From contig JAZKJF010000012.1 in assembly GCA_040384465.1 (NCBI GenBank), forward strand, positions 1-64,000: a DNA stretch of 64,000 bases. Direction: 5' to 3'. The stretch is from UBA5078 sp040384465 (lineage in GTDB: Bacteria; Pseudomonadota; Gammaproteobacteria; Pseudomonadales; Pseudohongiellaceae). Position numbers and translations under genes: made by a program. Positions 49,167 through 59,394 of this stretch are shown piece after piece; position 1 is the first letter of the stretch; every line of letters starts with the position of its first letter. The notes under the pieces are model-generated. The model ran no database searches. It was not told where the DNA came from and saw only the letters and a program-made list of their open reading frames with translations.

Positions 49167-51605
49167 TCAACTATCAATTCGATACCGCAACTTGATCGCC
49201 CAAGTGTCGACAATTTTGTCAGTCCAGGCATGCCGGAACAACCCTTCGGTGTCGTCATCAAACGTACGCGGCAGATTACTCCCCCGCGTATAGACCACAA
49301 ACAAATCTGATAACGGCGCAATCTCCCACCGATACCGCGCCTGGAAACTCATCCGACTGATATTGAAATTATCCTTTGCCGCTGGCGCCGCCACTTCGGT
49401 CAAAAACTCCGTGCGCAGCGGATTGCTGGTGAAAAATTTGTCCCCCACTGCCGCGATGCCCACCCACTGCATCGACACACGGAACTGTTGTTTCGCCGTC
49501 ACGAAATACTCGACACCCAGCTTCGGCGCCCACTCTTTGGTCTCGTAGGACGTCAGACGATTGCCACCGCGATGCACCAGCCAGGACTCGCGATCGATGC
49601 GGTCGATGTCGAGCTGAAAAGAGAAACGATCCACTGGGCGCCAGTTGGCCCCCATGCCCAGTGTCAAGCGACGCACACCGAGGTTTTCCTGCTGCAGCAT
49701 CAGCGTGGAGCTGAAGCTCAGTGGTTGCGCGCGATCCGAATTCCACGCGAGGCGGCCATCCCAGCGCTCGGGAATTTTGAAAGTGCCAAAGCCACGCGTC
49801 AGCAAATCTTCGACGCGGCCGGGGAAATAATTGGCGCTGATGCCGATGCTGTGATTGTTGTGCAGCACCCAATCCTGATCGCTATAAATGCCTGCTCGCA
49901 CGCCCTCACCTTTCTCGTTCCAGTAATAGCGGAAGGTCAGGCTGCGGGTGCGGCTGCGGAAGCGTTCCAGGTTGGACTCGGAGACTTTGTATTGATATTC
50001 CAGGCCGATGCTGTCGGCACGGCGCCAAAAACCGAAGTCGTCGATGTCCAGATCCTTGCCGAGGTATTCGCCACCGAGGCGATGTGTGGTGCCGCGCTGC
50101 GGCAGGAAGCTCATGTCGAAGAACATGCCGGAACCGGTCTTGCCCTCAACATCGCTGTGCAGAAATTGTGAATCTAGCAGCCAGCGCGCGTCCTGAGAAA
50201 AATAGTGAGCATCGACACCGTGCACCATGGCGTCGTTCACCGCGCCAGTCAGCTGAGTCGTCATCCAGCCCAGCGCACGTCGGCCACCGCCGTTGGTGTC
50301 TTCATAGAGCAGACGGCCCACCAGAAAGTCCCGCCCCTCTGCCTCCACCAGCACAGAGTTATTGGCCGCGTCGCGGCCCCGGATCTGACTGTCGTCTTCG
50401 GTCGCGACCAGCGTGCCGTAACGCAGGTTGCCGCTCTGCCCGGTGAGCTTGAACGCCGCCATGAGGTCAGCCGGACGGCCGAGGTCGACAGGATCAAAGG
50501 TCACGCCTGTTGGCAGCACATAATCAGGCGAGGCACCAATGCGGCGCGTGTTGAGCATCGTCGTCGGCTGGCCGCGTGCACCACTGCCACGCGGACCGGC
50601 ATTGCTCGGGCCGCCATCGTCACCGGCACGCGGCGAGGTGATGAAAATCTCCTGCCCTTCCAGGAAGAAGGAACGCTTCTCTGCGTAGTAAGTCTCGAAG
50701 GCATCGAGGTTGACGATGACATCGTCCGATTCCACCGAACCGAAATCAGGGTTGAGCGTAGCGGTGAGCTGCAGATTCGACGACGGGCGCCAATAAATAT
50801 CGGTGCCGACGCGCGACTCGCGCTCGTTGCGAATGTTGTCGAAATTGCTGGCGACGAAGGGATACCAGGTCAGTTGTGTGCGTGGGTTGATCTCGCGCAG
50901 TGACACCTTGGTAAACGCCGAGAGAAAGCCAGTCGAGGTATCGGGCAATGCGGGTGATGACCAGGTTTCGTTCAAATGGGCGACCCGACGCTCCGTGTAG
51001 ACGCCGATGGTACGTTCGGCACTCGCCTCGGGCAGGCTCATCATCGACCACGGAATGAATATCTCGGCAGACCAGCCCTCTGCTGTCTCGGCAGTGCGCG
51101 CATTCCACGGACCATCCCACTGCAGTGCAATCTGCCGCTCGGGCAGAATGGTGCCGTCATTCAGCGTATCGCCGAGATTGATCTGCATGAGGTATCCGTA
51201 GAGACCGCTGCCGGAAGGATCGATGGCCAGTACAAACGCATCGCGCTCCAGATCCTGATCCCGCGAACTCATGCGTGCTACAAGAGTCTCAGGAGACTGT
51301 TCATTCTGCACACCGACGTAGAGACCGCGCTCGTTGTAAAAGAGATAAGTTCTGGTGGAAAGAGACGCCTCTGCGAGCGTATCGGGTTTTATCACCCGCA
51401 TGCCGTCAAAAGGGGCTACCTGCTGCCACACCGCTTCATTGAGTTCACCGTCGAGCGTGACGCGTGTGGCTTCACTCAGCTCGACTCTCGGCAACGCCAG
51501 TGGCAGCGCATCAGCAGGTGCAGGCTGTGCCTGCAACGCGCCACTGGCACACAGCAATCCGGCGCCCATGGCAAAAGCCAGCACCGGTCTGATGACGGAA
51601 GACAA
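49167..51605 (-). CDS. DUF5916-type outer-membrane protein with CBM9-like domain
   Basis: About 812 residues. A signal peptide (PVLAFAMGAGLLCASGALQA) is followed by a carbohydrate-binding-module-9-like domain at about residues 35-240 (LDGELNEAVWQQVAPFDGM, LYVGVQNEQS, WSAEIFIPWSMM), then a large barrel-like region with many beta strands (LNPDFGSVESDDVIVNLDAFETYYAEKRSFFLEG is a family signature), ending with a YRIDS-type last strand. It is probably in the outer membrane; the substrate is unknown. The start is uncertain: the upstream frame reaches 51755 (GTG), and no ATG precedes the signal peptide; the TTG at 51605 is chosen. Confidence 0.85.
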   Translation of the reverse strand: MSSVIRPVLAFAMGAGLLCASGALQAQPAPADALPLALPRVELSEATRVTLDGELNEAVWQQVAPFDGMRVIKPDTLAEASLSTRTYLFYNERGLYVGVQNEQSPETLVARMSSRDQDLERDAFVLAIDPSGSGLYGYLMQINLGDTLNDGTILPERQIALQWDGPWNARTAETAEGWSAEIFIPWSMMSLPEASAERTIGVYTERRVAHLNETWSSPALPDTSTGFLSAFTKVSLREINPRTQLTWYPFVASNFDNIRNERESRVGTDIYWRPSSNLQLTATLNPDFGSVESDDVIVNLDAFETYYAEKRSFFLEGQEIFITSPRAGDDGGPSNAGPRGSGARGQPTTMLNTRRIGASPDYVLPTGVTFDPVDLGRPADLMAAFKLTGQSGNLRYGTLVATEDDSQIRGRDAANNSVLVEAEGRDFLVGRLLYEDTNGGGRRALGWMTTQLTGAVNDAMVHGVDAHYFSQDARWLLDSQFLHSDVEGKTGSGMFFDMSFLPQRGTTHRLGGEYLGKDLDIDDFGFWRRADSIGLEYQYKVSESNLERFRSRTRSLTFRYYWNEKGEGVRAGIYSDQDWVLHNNHSIGISANYFPGRVEDLLTRGFGTFKIPERWDGRLAWNSDRAQPLSFSSTLMLQQENLGVRRLTLGMGANWRPVDRFSFQLDIDRIDRESWLVHRGGNRLTSYETKEWAPKLGVEYFVTAKQQFRVSMQWVGIAAVGDKFFTSNPLRTEFLTEVAAPAAKDNFNISRMSFQARYRWEIAPLSDLFVVYTRGSNLPRTFDDDTEGLFRHAWTDKIVDTWAIKLRYRIDS

Positions 51606-51933
51606 CGAGACGGTAGTGGAATAAGGAAGCGCTCGCGAAGACAAGCGCCGAAACTGTGCAGAGTGATTGGCCAAAATAGTGTTCCCGATCTGCCGGTGCT
51701 GACCACAGCAATGTGGATCGAGCCAGCTGGCTGTAAAAAGCCCGGATACTAGCACAGTCCTGCTGCCCTTCAGGTGTCTGCAAATGTGTCTGTTTGTAAG
51801 CGCCGTTCTTCCTGTACATACCGTAATCGTTGGACACCAGACTGGCAGACGACTACTCTGTGATCAAGCCGCAACAAGAACCCCAACAGACAACGTCGCA
51901 TATACAGCAACGGATCGGATTGGATCAAACAAG

Positions 51934-54900
51934 ATGGAAGCCAGGCGGACCCGCAAGAAGCGCATCAGACTCAGGCCTGCTCTGATCACCACCCTGGTGT
52001 TCATCGGAGGCTTGGTCATTACCGTTGTTCTGTGGCAACAAACCACCGCCCGCGACCGCGACAATCTCAAGATCACCTTCGACGCCGCCGCCCGGCGCGC
52101 TGCTACGAATATCCAGCACAAGATCGAAACCTTTCAGGTCGTCATGCGCGGTGTGCAGGGGTTCATGAATTCCTCCAACGCGGTCACCCGTGCAGAATTT
52201 GCAGAATACGTAGGGGCGCTGCAATTTCAAGAACAACTGCAGGGGGTATTGGGTATCGCTTATGTCAGCTTGATCCCCGCCGAAGAGATTGCGGCGCATG
52301 TGGCAGCCGCCCGCAGCGAGGACTTTCCGGACTACCAGATCACCCCGCCAGGAGAGCGCAGCCGCTATGCTCCGATTGTCTACATAGAGCCTCTGGAAAA
52401 CGAGAATCTGGCCGCGCTCGGGTTCGACGTGCTGACGGTGGACCGGGCGCAGGAAGCGATGAACCGGGCCTTGCAGAGCAACGATATCGCGATCACCTCA
52501 CCGCTGTCCCTGGTGCAGGATGCCGGCCGCGAGGCAACCGCTTCTTTCGTCATGTACCTGCCGGTTTACCGTGAAGGGGCCCCCACCGGGACGCTGACAG
52601 AGCGTGAAGCCGCCATAGAAGGTTGGGTAGATGTGCCTTTTCGCATGATTGATTTCATGGCAGGCCTGCAAGGCGAATTTCGTCCGGACCTGGACATCGA
52701 GATTCACGATGGTCTGCCACAGGGAGACGCGAGCCTGTTGTTCCACAGTGACACGGTGGCTTATGAGTTACGCGAGAGCGAGGGTTACCAGCAACTCAGC
52801 CTGCCCTTGTCCGTAGGGGGGCGTGAATGGACCTTTCAGATCAGCTCCACTCCCGATTTCGAGGACGCTGTACTGCCGCCGTTCCGGCAAACCATGGTGC
52901 TGCTCAGCGGCACCACTCTGACGCTGCTGTTGACGCTGCTGACCTGGCTGATGACGCGCGGCCGTGCCTCTGCAGAACTCCGCTTCCGCCGCCTCTTCAA
53001 TCAGGCCGGTGACGGCATCGTGGTGTTCGACCTGCAGCACCGCATCATCGACAGCAACCCTACCTTCCAGCGTCTGCTGCGCTACTCGCGTGAAGAACTG
53101 CTGCAACTGCGTCCACATGACATTGTGGTGCCCGAAGAACACGAGCGTTTGAATCAGCAGATCACGCAAGTGATGGACACAGGATCTCATCTGGCAGAGT
53201 GGCCACTGCTGCGCAGTGATGGCGCCAGAGTCCCCGCCGAGATTCATGCCACCGCACTGGACAAGAATCACTATATCGCCGTGGTGCGCGATTACACCGA
53301 ACACAAGAAAGCTGAACGACGCATCAACTACCTCACGCATATTTATCAGGCGCTCAGCGAAATCAACCAGGCCATTATCCGCATGGGCGATGAGAGTGAA
53401 CTGTTCCCGCTGGTGTGTCAGGTCGCCGTGGATTTCGGCGAGATGCGGATGGCCTGGATCGGTCAGCTGCACCCGGGCAGTGAAAACCTTCACGTCACAG
53501 CGTCTTATGGCACCGGGCTCGACTACCTCAACAACCTCAATATCTCTGCCGACGCCGCTCTGCCCGAAGGCCGTGGGCCTACCGGACGAGCTCTGCGCGA
53601 GAACCATGCGATTATCGTCAACGACTACCTGGCCGACGAGAGCACCGAGCCCTGGCACGCGCTGGCGCAAGAGTTCGGCTGGGGCGCCAGCGCCGCTTTC
53701 CCGATCCAGCGCGACGGCAAACCCTTCGCGGTGCTCAACGTATACCACGCACAAGTTGGGGCATTCGATGCCGAAATCATTGCACTGCTCGCCGAGTTGT
53801 CCGGAGACATCAGTTTCGCGCTCGACAATTTTGATCGCGAGATGCGGCGCCAGAAAGTCACGCGCCAGCTCGAAGAAAGCGAGCAGCGCATCTCCACCAT
53901 CATGGAAAAAGTCAGCGCCTGCATCTATCTGAAAGATATGGACGGACGCTACCTGTTCGCCAACAAGCCCGTGCTGGACCTGTGGGGCACCACGTTGGAT
54001 CAGGTAGTCGGCGCTGACGACAGCAAGTTCTTTGACGAAGCCACCGTCCGGGCCATCCGCGAGAATGATCGGCTCGTGTACGAGAAGGGCGAGACAGTCC
54101 AGAAAGAAGAGACCAATATGGTGACCAGCTCCGGCGCCGTCGTGACCTACTGGTCCGTCAAGCTGCCGCTGCGCCGGGCCGACGGCACCATTTATGCGCT
54201 ATGCGGCATCTCGACCGATATCAGCCAGCGCAAGCACTACGAAAATACGCTGCGCCTGCACGCCCAGGTCTTCGAAGCCAGCCGTGATGGCATCATGATC
54301 ACCGATGCCAACAACGTGGTCATCTCTGTCAATCATGCCTACACCAAGATCACCGGCTACACCGAAGAAGAGCTCCGGGGGACCGATGCCGTGCTGCTGG
54401 CGTCGGACCTCTATGACGCCGAGTTCTTCGACACCATGAGGGCGACGCTGCAGGAGCAGGATCACTGGCAGGGAGAACTGATGAATCGCCGCAAGAATGG
54501 CGACACCTTCCCTCAGTGGCTGTCGATCAACACCGTGCGGGATGCGGATCAGCAGATCATCCAGTACATCACCGTGCTGATGGATCTGAGCGAGCACAAA
54601 GCCACCCAGGAAAAGATTCAGTTCCTGAGCAATTTCGATCCCCTGACACGTCTGCCCAATCGGCAGCTGCTGCGCGACCTGACCTTGCACGCACTGGCCA
54701 GTGCTACGCGGACTGCAGGGCATGTCGCCCTGATGTGTATCGATCTGGATCGCTTCAAGATTATCAACGAATCCTTGGGACACGGGGTAGGCGATCAATT
54801 GCTCAAGCAGATGGCTGAGCGTCTGAACCAGATGCTGGAACCTGATGAGATCCTGTCGCGCCAAGGGGGTGACGACTTCATTCTGATGCTCCCCGGCAAA

Positions 54901-55899
54901 GACGCCGAGGCGGCCGCGCACACAGCGGGCAGTATCCTTGAAGTGATCTCGCAACCATTCACAATCGAAGGGCAACGCCTCACACTCACCGCGAGTATCG
55001 GCATCGCACAGTTCCCGGAAGACGCCACCGATTTCGGACAACTGGTGCAGTCGGCCGATGCGGCACTGTTCCGAGCCAAACAGGACGGACGCAACAACTT
55101 CCAGTTCTTCACGCGGCAGATGCATGAACAGGCCAGCGCGATGCTGCATCTGGAGAGTGAATTGCGGCAGGCGGTCAGCGGCCACCAGCTGCGCCTGTTG
55201 TATCAGCCGCAGTACGAAACCGTCTCTGGTCGATTGATTGGCGCCGAGGCGCTGGTGCGCTGGCAGCATCCGACACGGGGGCTGGTGTCGCCTTCCGAAT
55301 TCATTCCGGTGGCGGAAGAAAGCGGCCTGATTCTGGAGATCGGCAGTTGGGTCATGCGGACGGCCGTCTGTCAGGTCGCGCAGTGGCAAAAGCAGGGGCT
55401 GCCGGTGGTGCCTGTCGCCGTCAACCTGTCCGTGGTGCAGTTCCGTCAGAAATCGCTTTACGACGATGTCGTCGAGACGCTGCGCGTTTGTGATCTTGCC
55501 CCTGAGCTGCTGGAACTGGAGATCACCGAAGGCATTGCCATGGACAACTCCGAGCTGACCCTGACCTTGCTGCAGAAACTGCATGACCTGGGCATCTCTC
55601 TGGCCATTGATGACTTCGGCATTGGCTATTCATCGCTCAACTATCTGAAGCGCTTCCGCATCGACAAGCTGAAGATCGACCAGTCCTTCGTGCGCGATCT
55701 GGGCAAAGACCCGGAGGACGAAGCCATCGTCTCTGCCATCATCGGCATGGCCAATGGCCTCGGGTTCAAGACCCTCGCCGAAGGGGTGGAGACACTAGAG
55801 CAACGCACCTTCCTGCGCGATCATGGCTGCGACGAAGTGCAGGGCTACCTGTTCAGCAAACCTGTGCCCCCCGAAGAGTTCGTGAAGTTCATGGGGTGA
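51934..55899 (+). CDS. CHASE-PAS-GAF-PAS-PAS-GGDEF-EAL signalling protein
   Basis: About 1321 residues from the ATG at 51934 (MEARRTRKK). Order: membrane helix (about 20-38), CHASE sensor (about 45-260), second helix (about 310-335, MVLLSGTTLTLLLTLLTWLM), PAS (350-450), GAF (490-640), PAS twice (660-900), GGDEF (910-1075) and EAL (1085-1315). The GGDEF site reads QGGDDF, where Glu is replaced by Asp. The EAL site is intact (IGAEALVRW, then LEITEG and DDFGIGYSS). So it is most likely a cyclic-di-GMP phosphodiesterase controlled by periplasmic and cytoplasmic sensors. Confidence 0.93.
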   Translation: MEARRTRKKRIRLRPALITTLVFIGGLVITVVLWQQTTARDRDNLKITFDAAARRAATNIQHKIETFQVVMRGVQGFMNSSNAVTRAEFAEYVGALQFQEQLQGVLGIAYVSLIPAEEIAAHVAAARSEDFPDYQITPPGERSRYAPIVYIEPLENENLAALGFDVLTVDRAQEAMNRALQSNDIAITSPLSLVQDAGREATASFVMYLPVYREGAPTGTLTEREAAIEGWVDVPFRMIDFMAGLQGEFRPDLDIEIHDGLPQGDASLLFHSDTVAYELRESEGYQQLSLPLSVGGREWTFQISSTPDFEDAVLPPFRQTMVLLSGTTLTLLLTLLTWLMTRGRASAELRFRRLFNQAGDGIVVFDLQHRIIDSNPTFQRLLRYSREELLQLRPHDIVVPEEHERLNQQITQVMDTGSHLAEWPLLRSDGARVPAEIHATALDKNHYIAVVRDYTEHKKAERRINYLTHIYQALSEINQAIIRMGDESELFPLVCQVAVDFGEMRMAWIGQLHPGSENLHVTASYGTGLDYLNNLNISADAALPEGRGPTGRALRENHAIIVNDYLADESTEPWHALAQEFGWGASAAFPIQRDGKPFAVLNVYHAQVGAFDAEIIALLAELSGDISFALDNFDREMRRQKVTRQLEESEQRISTIMEKVSACIYLKDMDGRYLFANKPVLDLWGTTLDQVVGADDSKFFDEATVRAIRENDRLVYEKGETVQKEETNMVTSSGAVVTYWSVKLPLRRADGTIYALCGISTDISQRKHYENTLRLHAQVFEASRDGIMITDANNVVISVNHAYTKITGYTEEELRGTDAVLLASDLYDAEFFDTMRATLQEQDHWQGELMNRRKNGDTFPQWLSINTVRDADQQIIQYITVLMDLSEHKATQEKIQFLSNFDPLTRLPNRQLLRDLTLHALASATRTAGHVALMCIDLDRFKIINESLGHGVGDQLLKQMAERLNQMLEPDEILSRQGGDDFILMLPGKDAEAAAHTAGSILEVISQPFTIEGQRLTLTASIGIAQFPEDATDFGQLVQSADAALFRAKQDGRNNFQFFTRQMHEQASAMLHLESELRQAVSGHQLRLLYQPQYETVSGRLIGAEALVRWQHPTRGLVSPSEFIPVAEESGLILEIGSWVMRTAVCQVAQWQKQGLPVVPVAVNLSVVQFRQKSLYDDVVETLRVCDLAPELLELEITEGIAMDNSELTLTLLQKLHDLGISLAIDDFGIGYSSLNYLKRFRIDKLKIDQSFVRDLGKDPEDEAIVSAIIGMANGLGFKTLAEGVETLEQRTFLRDHGCDEVQGYLFSKPVPPEEFVKFMG

Positions 55900-55904
55900 G
55901 ACAT

Positions 55905-55948
55905 GGGGTCAGAGTAAAAATACAGTGCTGTATTTTTACTCTGACCCC
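55905..55948. repeat. Hairpin repeat of the TCTGACCCC type
   Basis: Perfect 21-base arms (left starts GGGGTCAGAGTA, right ends TACTCTGACCCC) with a 2-base loop. A further CTGACCCC follows at 55957. This motif recurs in many gammaproteobacterial genomes and resembles units linked to RAYT (REP-associated) transposases, but no such gene is in the window. It lies 6 bases after the EAL gene stop. Confidence 0.8.
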
Positions 55949-55980
55949 AAACCTCCTGACCCCAAATCTCGCGGCAAAAA

Positions 55981-56011
55981 AAAGGGCGACTCCCGAGGGA
56001 ATCGCCCTTTT
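55981..56011. terminator. Bidirectional rho-independent terminator
   Basis: AAAGGGCGA and TCGCCCTTT pair, with an inner TCCC-GA-GGGA stem and A/T runs on each side. It lies between the EAL gene (plus) and the TonB receptor (minus) ends, so it serves both. Confidence 0.9.
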
Positions 56012-56058
56012 CTATTTCAGGCACTGAACCTCCGTAGAGGCTCAGCCACCGTCAAGTC

Positions 56059-58980
56059 TTACAGCTGGTAAGACACGCGACCGTACAGCATGCGGCCAGT
56101 CGGGTCGTACAGGATGGACTCAATACCACCAAGCATCGGCACTTTCTGGGGCAGTCTGTCGAACAGGTTACGTGCGCCTACTGTGAAGCTGAACTCGCCA
56201 CCAAGTGCTTCGACTTGGCTGAAGTTATAGCTTGCATCAACAGTGGTGAACGCGTGCAGTTCAGTTGGGTTACGGAAGTTGCTGAACGGCAGTCTGGCCT
56301 GGTAGTCGAACGGGTTGGCGTCGAAGTCCATGTCGTGCAGGTAACGCACAGTCATGTTCGCGCTGTGTTGACCAGCAGTCCAACCCACGCTCAGGTTACC
56401 TTTCCAACGTGGCAGCGGAGGAACCGCACCGGTTGGCTCGTTCTGCGCGCCTACGCCTTCAACGACGGGGCGATCAGGACGCAGTTGGTAAGCGTAAGTT
56501 TCGAGGTAAGACGCGTCCAGAGCAACGTTGAAGAAACCGATGCCGTTCAGATCAAAGCGGTAGCTCAGCTTCATGTCAGTAGCACGTACCAGCATGCTGG
56601 AAGCATTGCTGTCGCCGCTGATGATGCGATCGATCTGATCCATCGCATCCGGGTTACGCTGAATGCGCTTGTCAGAACGTGGGTCTGCATTCCAGGCTGC
56701 TACTTGAGCCAGCGTGGGCTTGCCAGTACCGGCAAAACCAGTCGCTTGCTTGAAGTTGAAGAAGTCTGTTGCCAGTACGTCAGAAGTAGTAGACGTCACG
56801 ATACGGTCGGTGAAGTCAGTCTCGCTCCAGTCGATGCTCAGGTTCAGGTCTTCAATGATTTCCAGTTCGAAGCCTACAGACAGTGTGTCCGCAGTTTCCG
56901 GTACCAGGTTCGGGTTGCCTTGTGAACAGTTCGCAGTGAACGCAGCGAAGCTGGTGAAAGGATCCGATACGTTGGTCAGACCGCAAGACTGAGGCGCATT
57001 CAGTTGATCCAGGGTAGGAGCAATGAAGGACTCACCAGCGCTGACGCGCAGGGTCAGGATGTCGATCGGGGTGTATACCAGACCGTATTTCGGGTCGGTA
57101 GAAGACTGACCAGTGCTGTACTTCTCGTTACGCACAGCCACTTGGCCTTCCAGGTTTTCCAGGATTGGCAGTGACAGTTCGGCGAAGTAAGAGTCCACTT
57201 TACGGCCATCGCTGTTCGGGAACAGCTGGGTGCCGATGAACACGTCGCCAGTCAGACTGTGCAGGCTGGGGATGTTGTTGAAGCGGTCATCACGACGCTG
57301 GTAGCCGATTGCAGAACCGATCGGGCCGCCTGGCAGTTCAAATCCACCCAGTGGCAGGTCACCGTTGAAAACGATGTCGAAAGTCTGCAGCTTGGTGTCT
57401 TCGTGTTGACGGTTGCTGTGCAGCAACGTGGAGTCAGCAACAGCCTGAGTATTCAGGTTGGCTGGGTTGGTCGCCACGAAGGGGTTGAAGCATGCTTCAC
57501 GATCATTGATCACGTCGCAATTCAGACCTTGCTTGATGGCGCTCAGACTGAAGTTAGGCGCAAGGCTCTTGTCCAGTTGCTGAGAGAATGTGTACGTTGC
57601 AGTACCTCTCCAATCCACCAGGAAATCACCAGGAACCGCGAACTCAGCTTTCAGAGCCTGACGGAAACCACGGATGTAGGTGTCAGAAGCCAATGAACCA
57701 TCAGAGCTCAACTGGCTTGGCAACGTACCTTGCTTGCCCCATGGACGCCATGCAGCAAATTTCACGTCTTCGTTGAACGCGATACCGGCTGGATCCAGGA
57801 TAACCTGATTGGAGCTGTTGCGGTCTGGGATGCCATCACGGTTCGCATCTTGTGCGAACAGCAGGGCGCCAGTGGAAGTCTTGGCACGGTAGGGGTTGCC
57901 TGGCAGTTCGCCACGAATAGTCGGCAGCTCTGCTACGCGGCCGCCTGGGTTAGAGGCTGAACCACGGTTGTAGGCACGACGGGAGAAGAAGCTGGTCTGT
58001 GCAGACAAGCTCAGGTCGTCGCTCACGTCATAGGACAGGTTCAGGAACGCAGTACCTACGTCTTGTGCAGTACGGTAGTCCCAGAATTCGCCGTAGTCGT
58101 ACCAGCAGCGTGTACCACCGGCAGCGCCGGTCTGGTTGAACAGGAAGCCGTTCGGGTTGGAGCCTTCAGACATTGGCTCGTCAGCACGGGTTGCGCCGCA
58201 GCCTGGATCTGGCAATACGGATGAGCCTACGATACGACCGGCCGCGTCACGACGTGGAACGGTGTAGTTACCTGGGTTGGAGGTAGAAGAAGAAGTCAGA
58301 CCGGCATTGGCCTGTTCTGGACGGTCACGCATACGCAGCGTGCCGTTGTTGCGCCATTCAGCAGCCAGAACAACGTTCAGGCCATTCCACTCGGTGCCGC
58401 TCAGGAAGCTCAGCATGGTGTCTTTGTAGTCACCACGGTCATCGCCCTGCTGGTACAGTTCTACACGGACGCCGTCGAAGGAGTCACGTGGTACGAAGTT
58501 GACCACACCGGCTACTGCCTGTGAGCCGTACAGTGCTGCTGCACCGTCAGTCACCACGTCCAGACGCGCCAGAGCGATCTGTGGAACGAAGGTGTTGACG
58601 TTGGTACCGATTACACGCATGCCGTCTACAAGGTTCAGCGTTGCTGCTGAGCCCAGACCACGCAGGTTTACTGACGTGCTGGTGCTGGACGCGCCAGTCA
58701 GGGAGTTTTGTGTAACAGGTGAGCCTTGGTTGAAGCTCATGTTGGCGACCACGTCACCCATGTTCGGGGTACCGGCCAGTGCTACGTCATCTGCGCTGAT
58801 TTGTGTCACTGGTGATGCTGCGCGGAAACCTTCTGTACGACGGATAAAGGAACCAGTAACAACAACTTCTTCAACTTCTGGATCTGCTGCTTGACCAAGT
58901 GCAGAACCACTGATTTGCAGCAAAGAAATGGAGATAGCTGCGCAAAGCAATTTCTTCTGTGGGTATTTACTAACCTTCAT
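56059..58980 (-). CDS. TonB-dependent outer-membrane receptor (large)
   Basis: 973 residues: signal peptide (AISISLLQISGSALGQA), TonB box DPEVEEVVVTGSFIRR near residue 35, plug to about 170 (NLRGLGSAATLNLVDGMRVIGTN, AALYGSQAVAGVVNFVP), then a barrel ending in LYGRVSYQL. The plug and barrel pattern are close to the receptor at 16032, so the two are paralogues of one subfamily. The ligand is unknown. RBS AGAGG precedes the ATG. Confidence 0.94.
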   Translation of the reverse strand: MKVSKYPQKKLLCAAISISLLQISGSALGQAADPEVEEVVVTGSFIRRTEGFRAASPVTQISADDVALAGTPNMGDVVANMSFNQGSPVTQNSLTGASSTSTSVNLRGLGSAATLNLVDGMRVIGTNVNTFVPQIALARLDVVTDGAAALYGSQAVAGVVNFVPRDSFDGVRVELYQQGDDRGDYKDTMLSFLSGTEWNGLNVVLAAEWRNNGTLRMRDRPEQANAGLTSSSTSNPGNYTVPRRDAAGRIVGSSVLPDPGCGATRADEPMSEGSNPNGFLFNQTGAAGGTRCWYDYGEFWDYRTAQDVGTAFLNLSYDVSDDLSLSAQTSFFSRRAYNRGSASNPGGRVAELPTIRGELPGNPYRAKTSTGALLFAQDANRDGIPDRNSSNQVILDPAGIAFNEDVKFAAWRPWGKQGTLPSQLSSDGSLASDTYIRGFRQALKAEFAVPGDFLVDWRGTATYTFSQQLDKSLAPNFSLSAIKQGLNCDVINDREACFNPFVATNPANLNTQAVADSTLLHSNRQHEDTKLQTFDIVFNGDLPLGGFELPGGPIGSAIGYQRRDDRFNNIPSLHSLTGDVFIGTQLFPNSDGRKVDSYFAELSLPILENLEGQVAVRNEKYSTGQSSTDPKYGLVYTPIDILTLRVSAGESFIAPTLDQLNAPQSCGLTNVSDPFTSFAAFTANCSQGNPNLVPETADTLSVGFELEIIEDLNLSIDWSETDFTDRIVTSTTSDVLATDFFNFKQATGFAGTGKPTLAQVAAWNADPRSDKRIQRNPDAMDQIDRIISGDSNASSMLVRATDMKLSYRFDLNGIGFFNVALDASYLETYAYQLRPDRPVVEGVGAQNEPTGAVPPLPRWKGNLSVGWTAGQHSANMTVRYLHDMDFDANPFDYQARLPFSNFRNPTELHAFTTVDASYNFSQVEALGGEFSFTVGARNLFDRLPQKVPMLGGIESILYDPTGRMLYGRVSYQL

Positions 58981-59394
58981 GCTTCAACCTCTGAAATATT
59001 ATTTTGGTATACCCCGAACACGCATCCGCACTTGTAATGTAATTGAAGCGGGCGCAATCAGGTGGTTGTAATGCCTGAGGAATAATGCCGGGTTCTGAAG
59101 GATTACGCGGCAAAAGTCAGACTTTTGCATGCGTGAAGATGAACCTCAATGCATACTGCAAATTCCCCTGACTGTACAAACTCTCCCCTGAAAACAGGAC
59201 TCGCATTGCTGCCAGTCCTCTCTCGGGCGCTGAATATATCACCGCAAAATCCTGTGTAAAGCATTAAAATAAACAACGGCTCCGTAAAACTTTCCATTGA
59301 TAAAAGTCAAGATCTTTTCAACAGCGATATGGCACCATTGTCGAAACGGGTGCCTTATCACAGTTTAGAAAGTAAAAAAAGCAGAAAGAAAAGC
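58981..59394. other. Intergenic region
   Basis: 414 bases without a supported gene. It holds the upstream region of the TonB receptor: on minus, GTATACC with an AT-rich stretch (AATAATATTT) shortly before the RBS. A short frame at 59103-59297 lacks a clear start signal. Confidence 0.45.

Noticed and set aside
54199..55584. 461-residue antisense frame in the GGDEF-EAL gene
   Set aside because: Shadow of the GGDEF-EAL coding sequence; no start signal.
59103..59297. 64-residue frame in the gap before gabD
   Set aside because: No good ribosome-binding site, no recognised motif; it lies in an otherwise non-coding gap.
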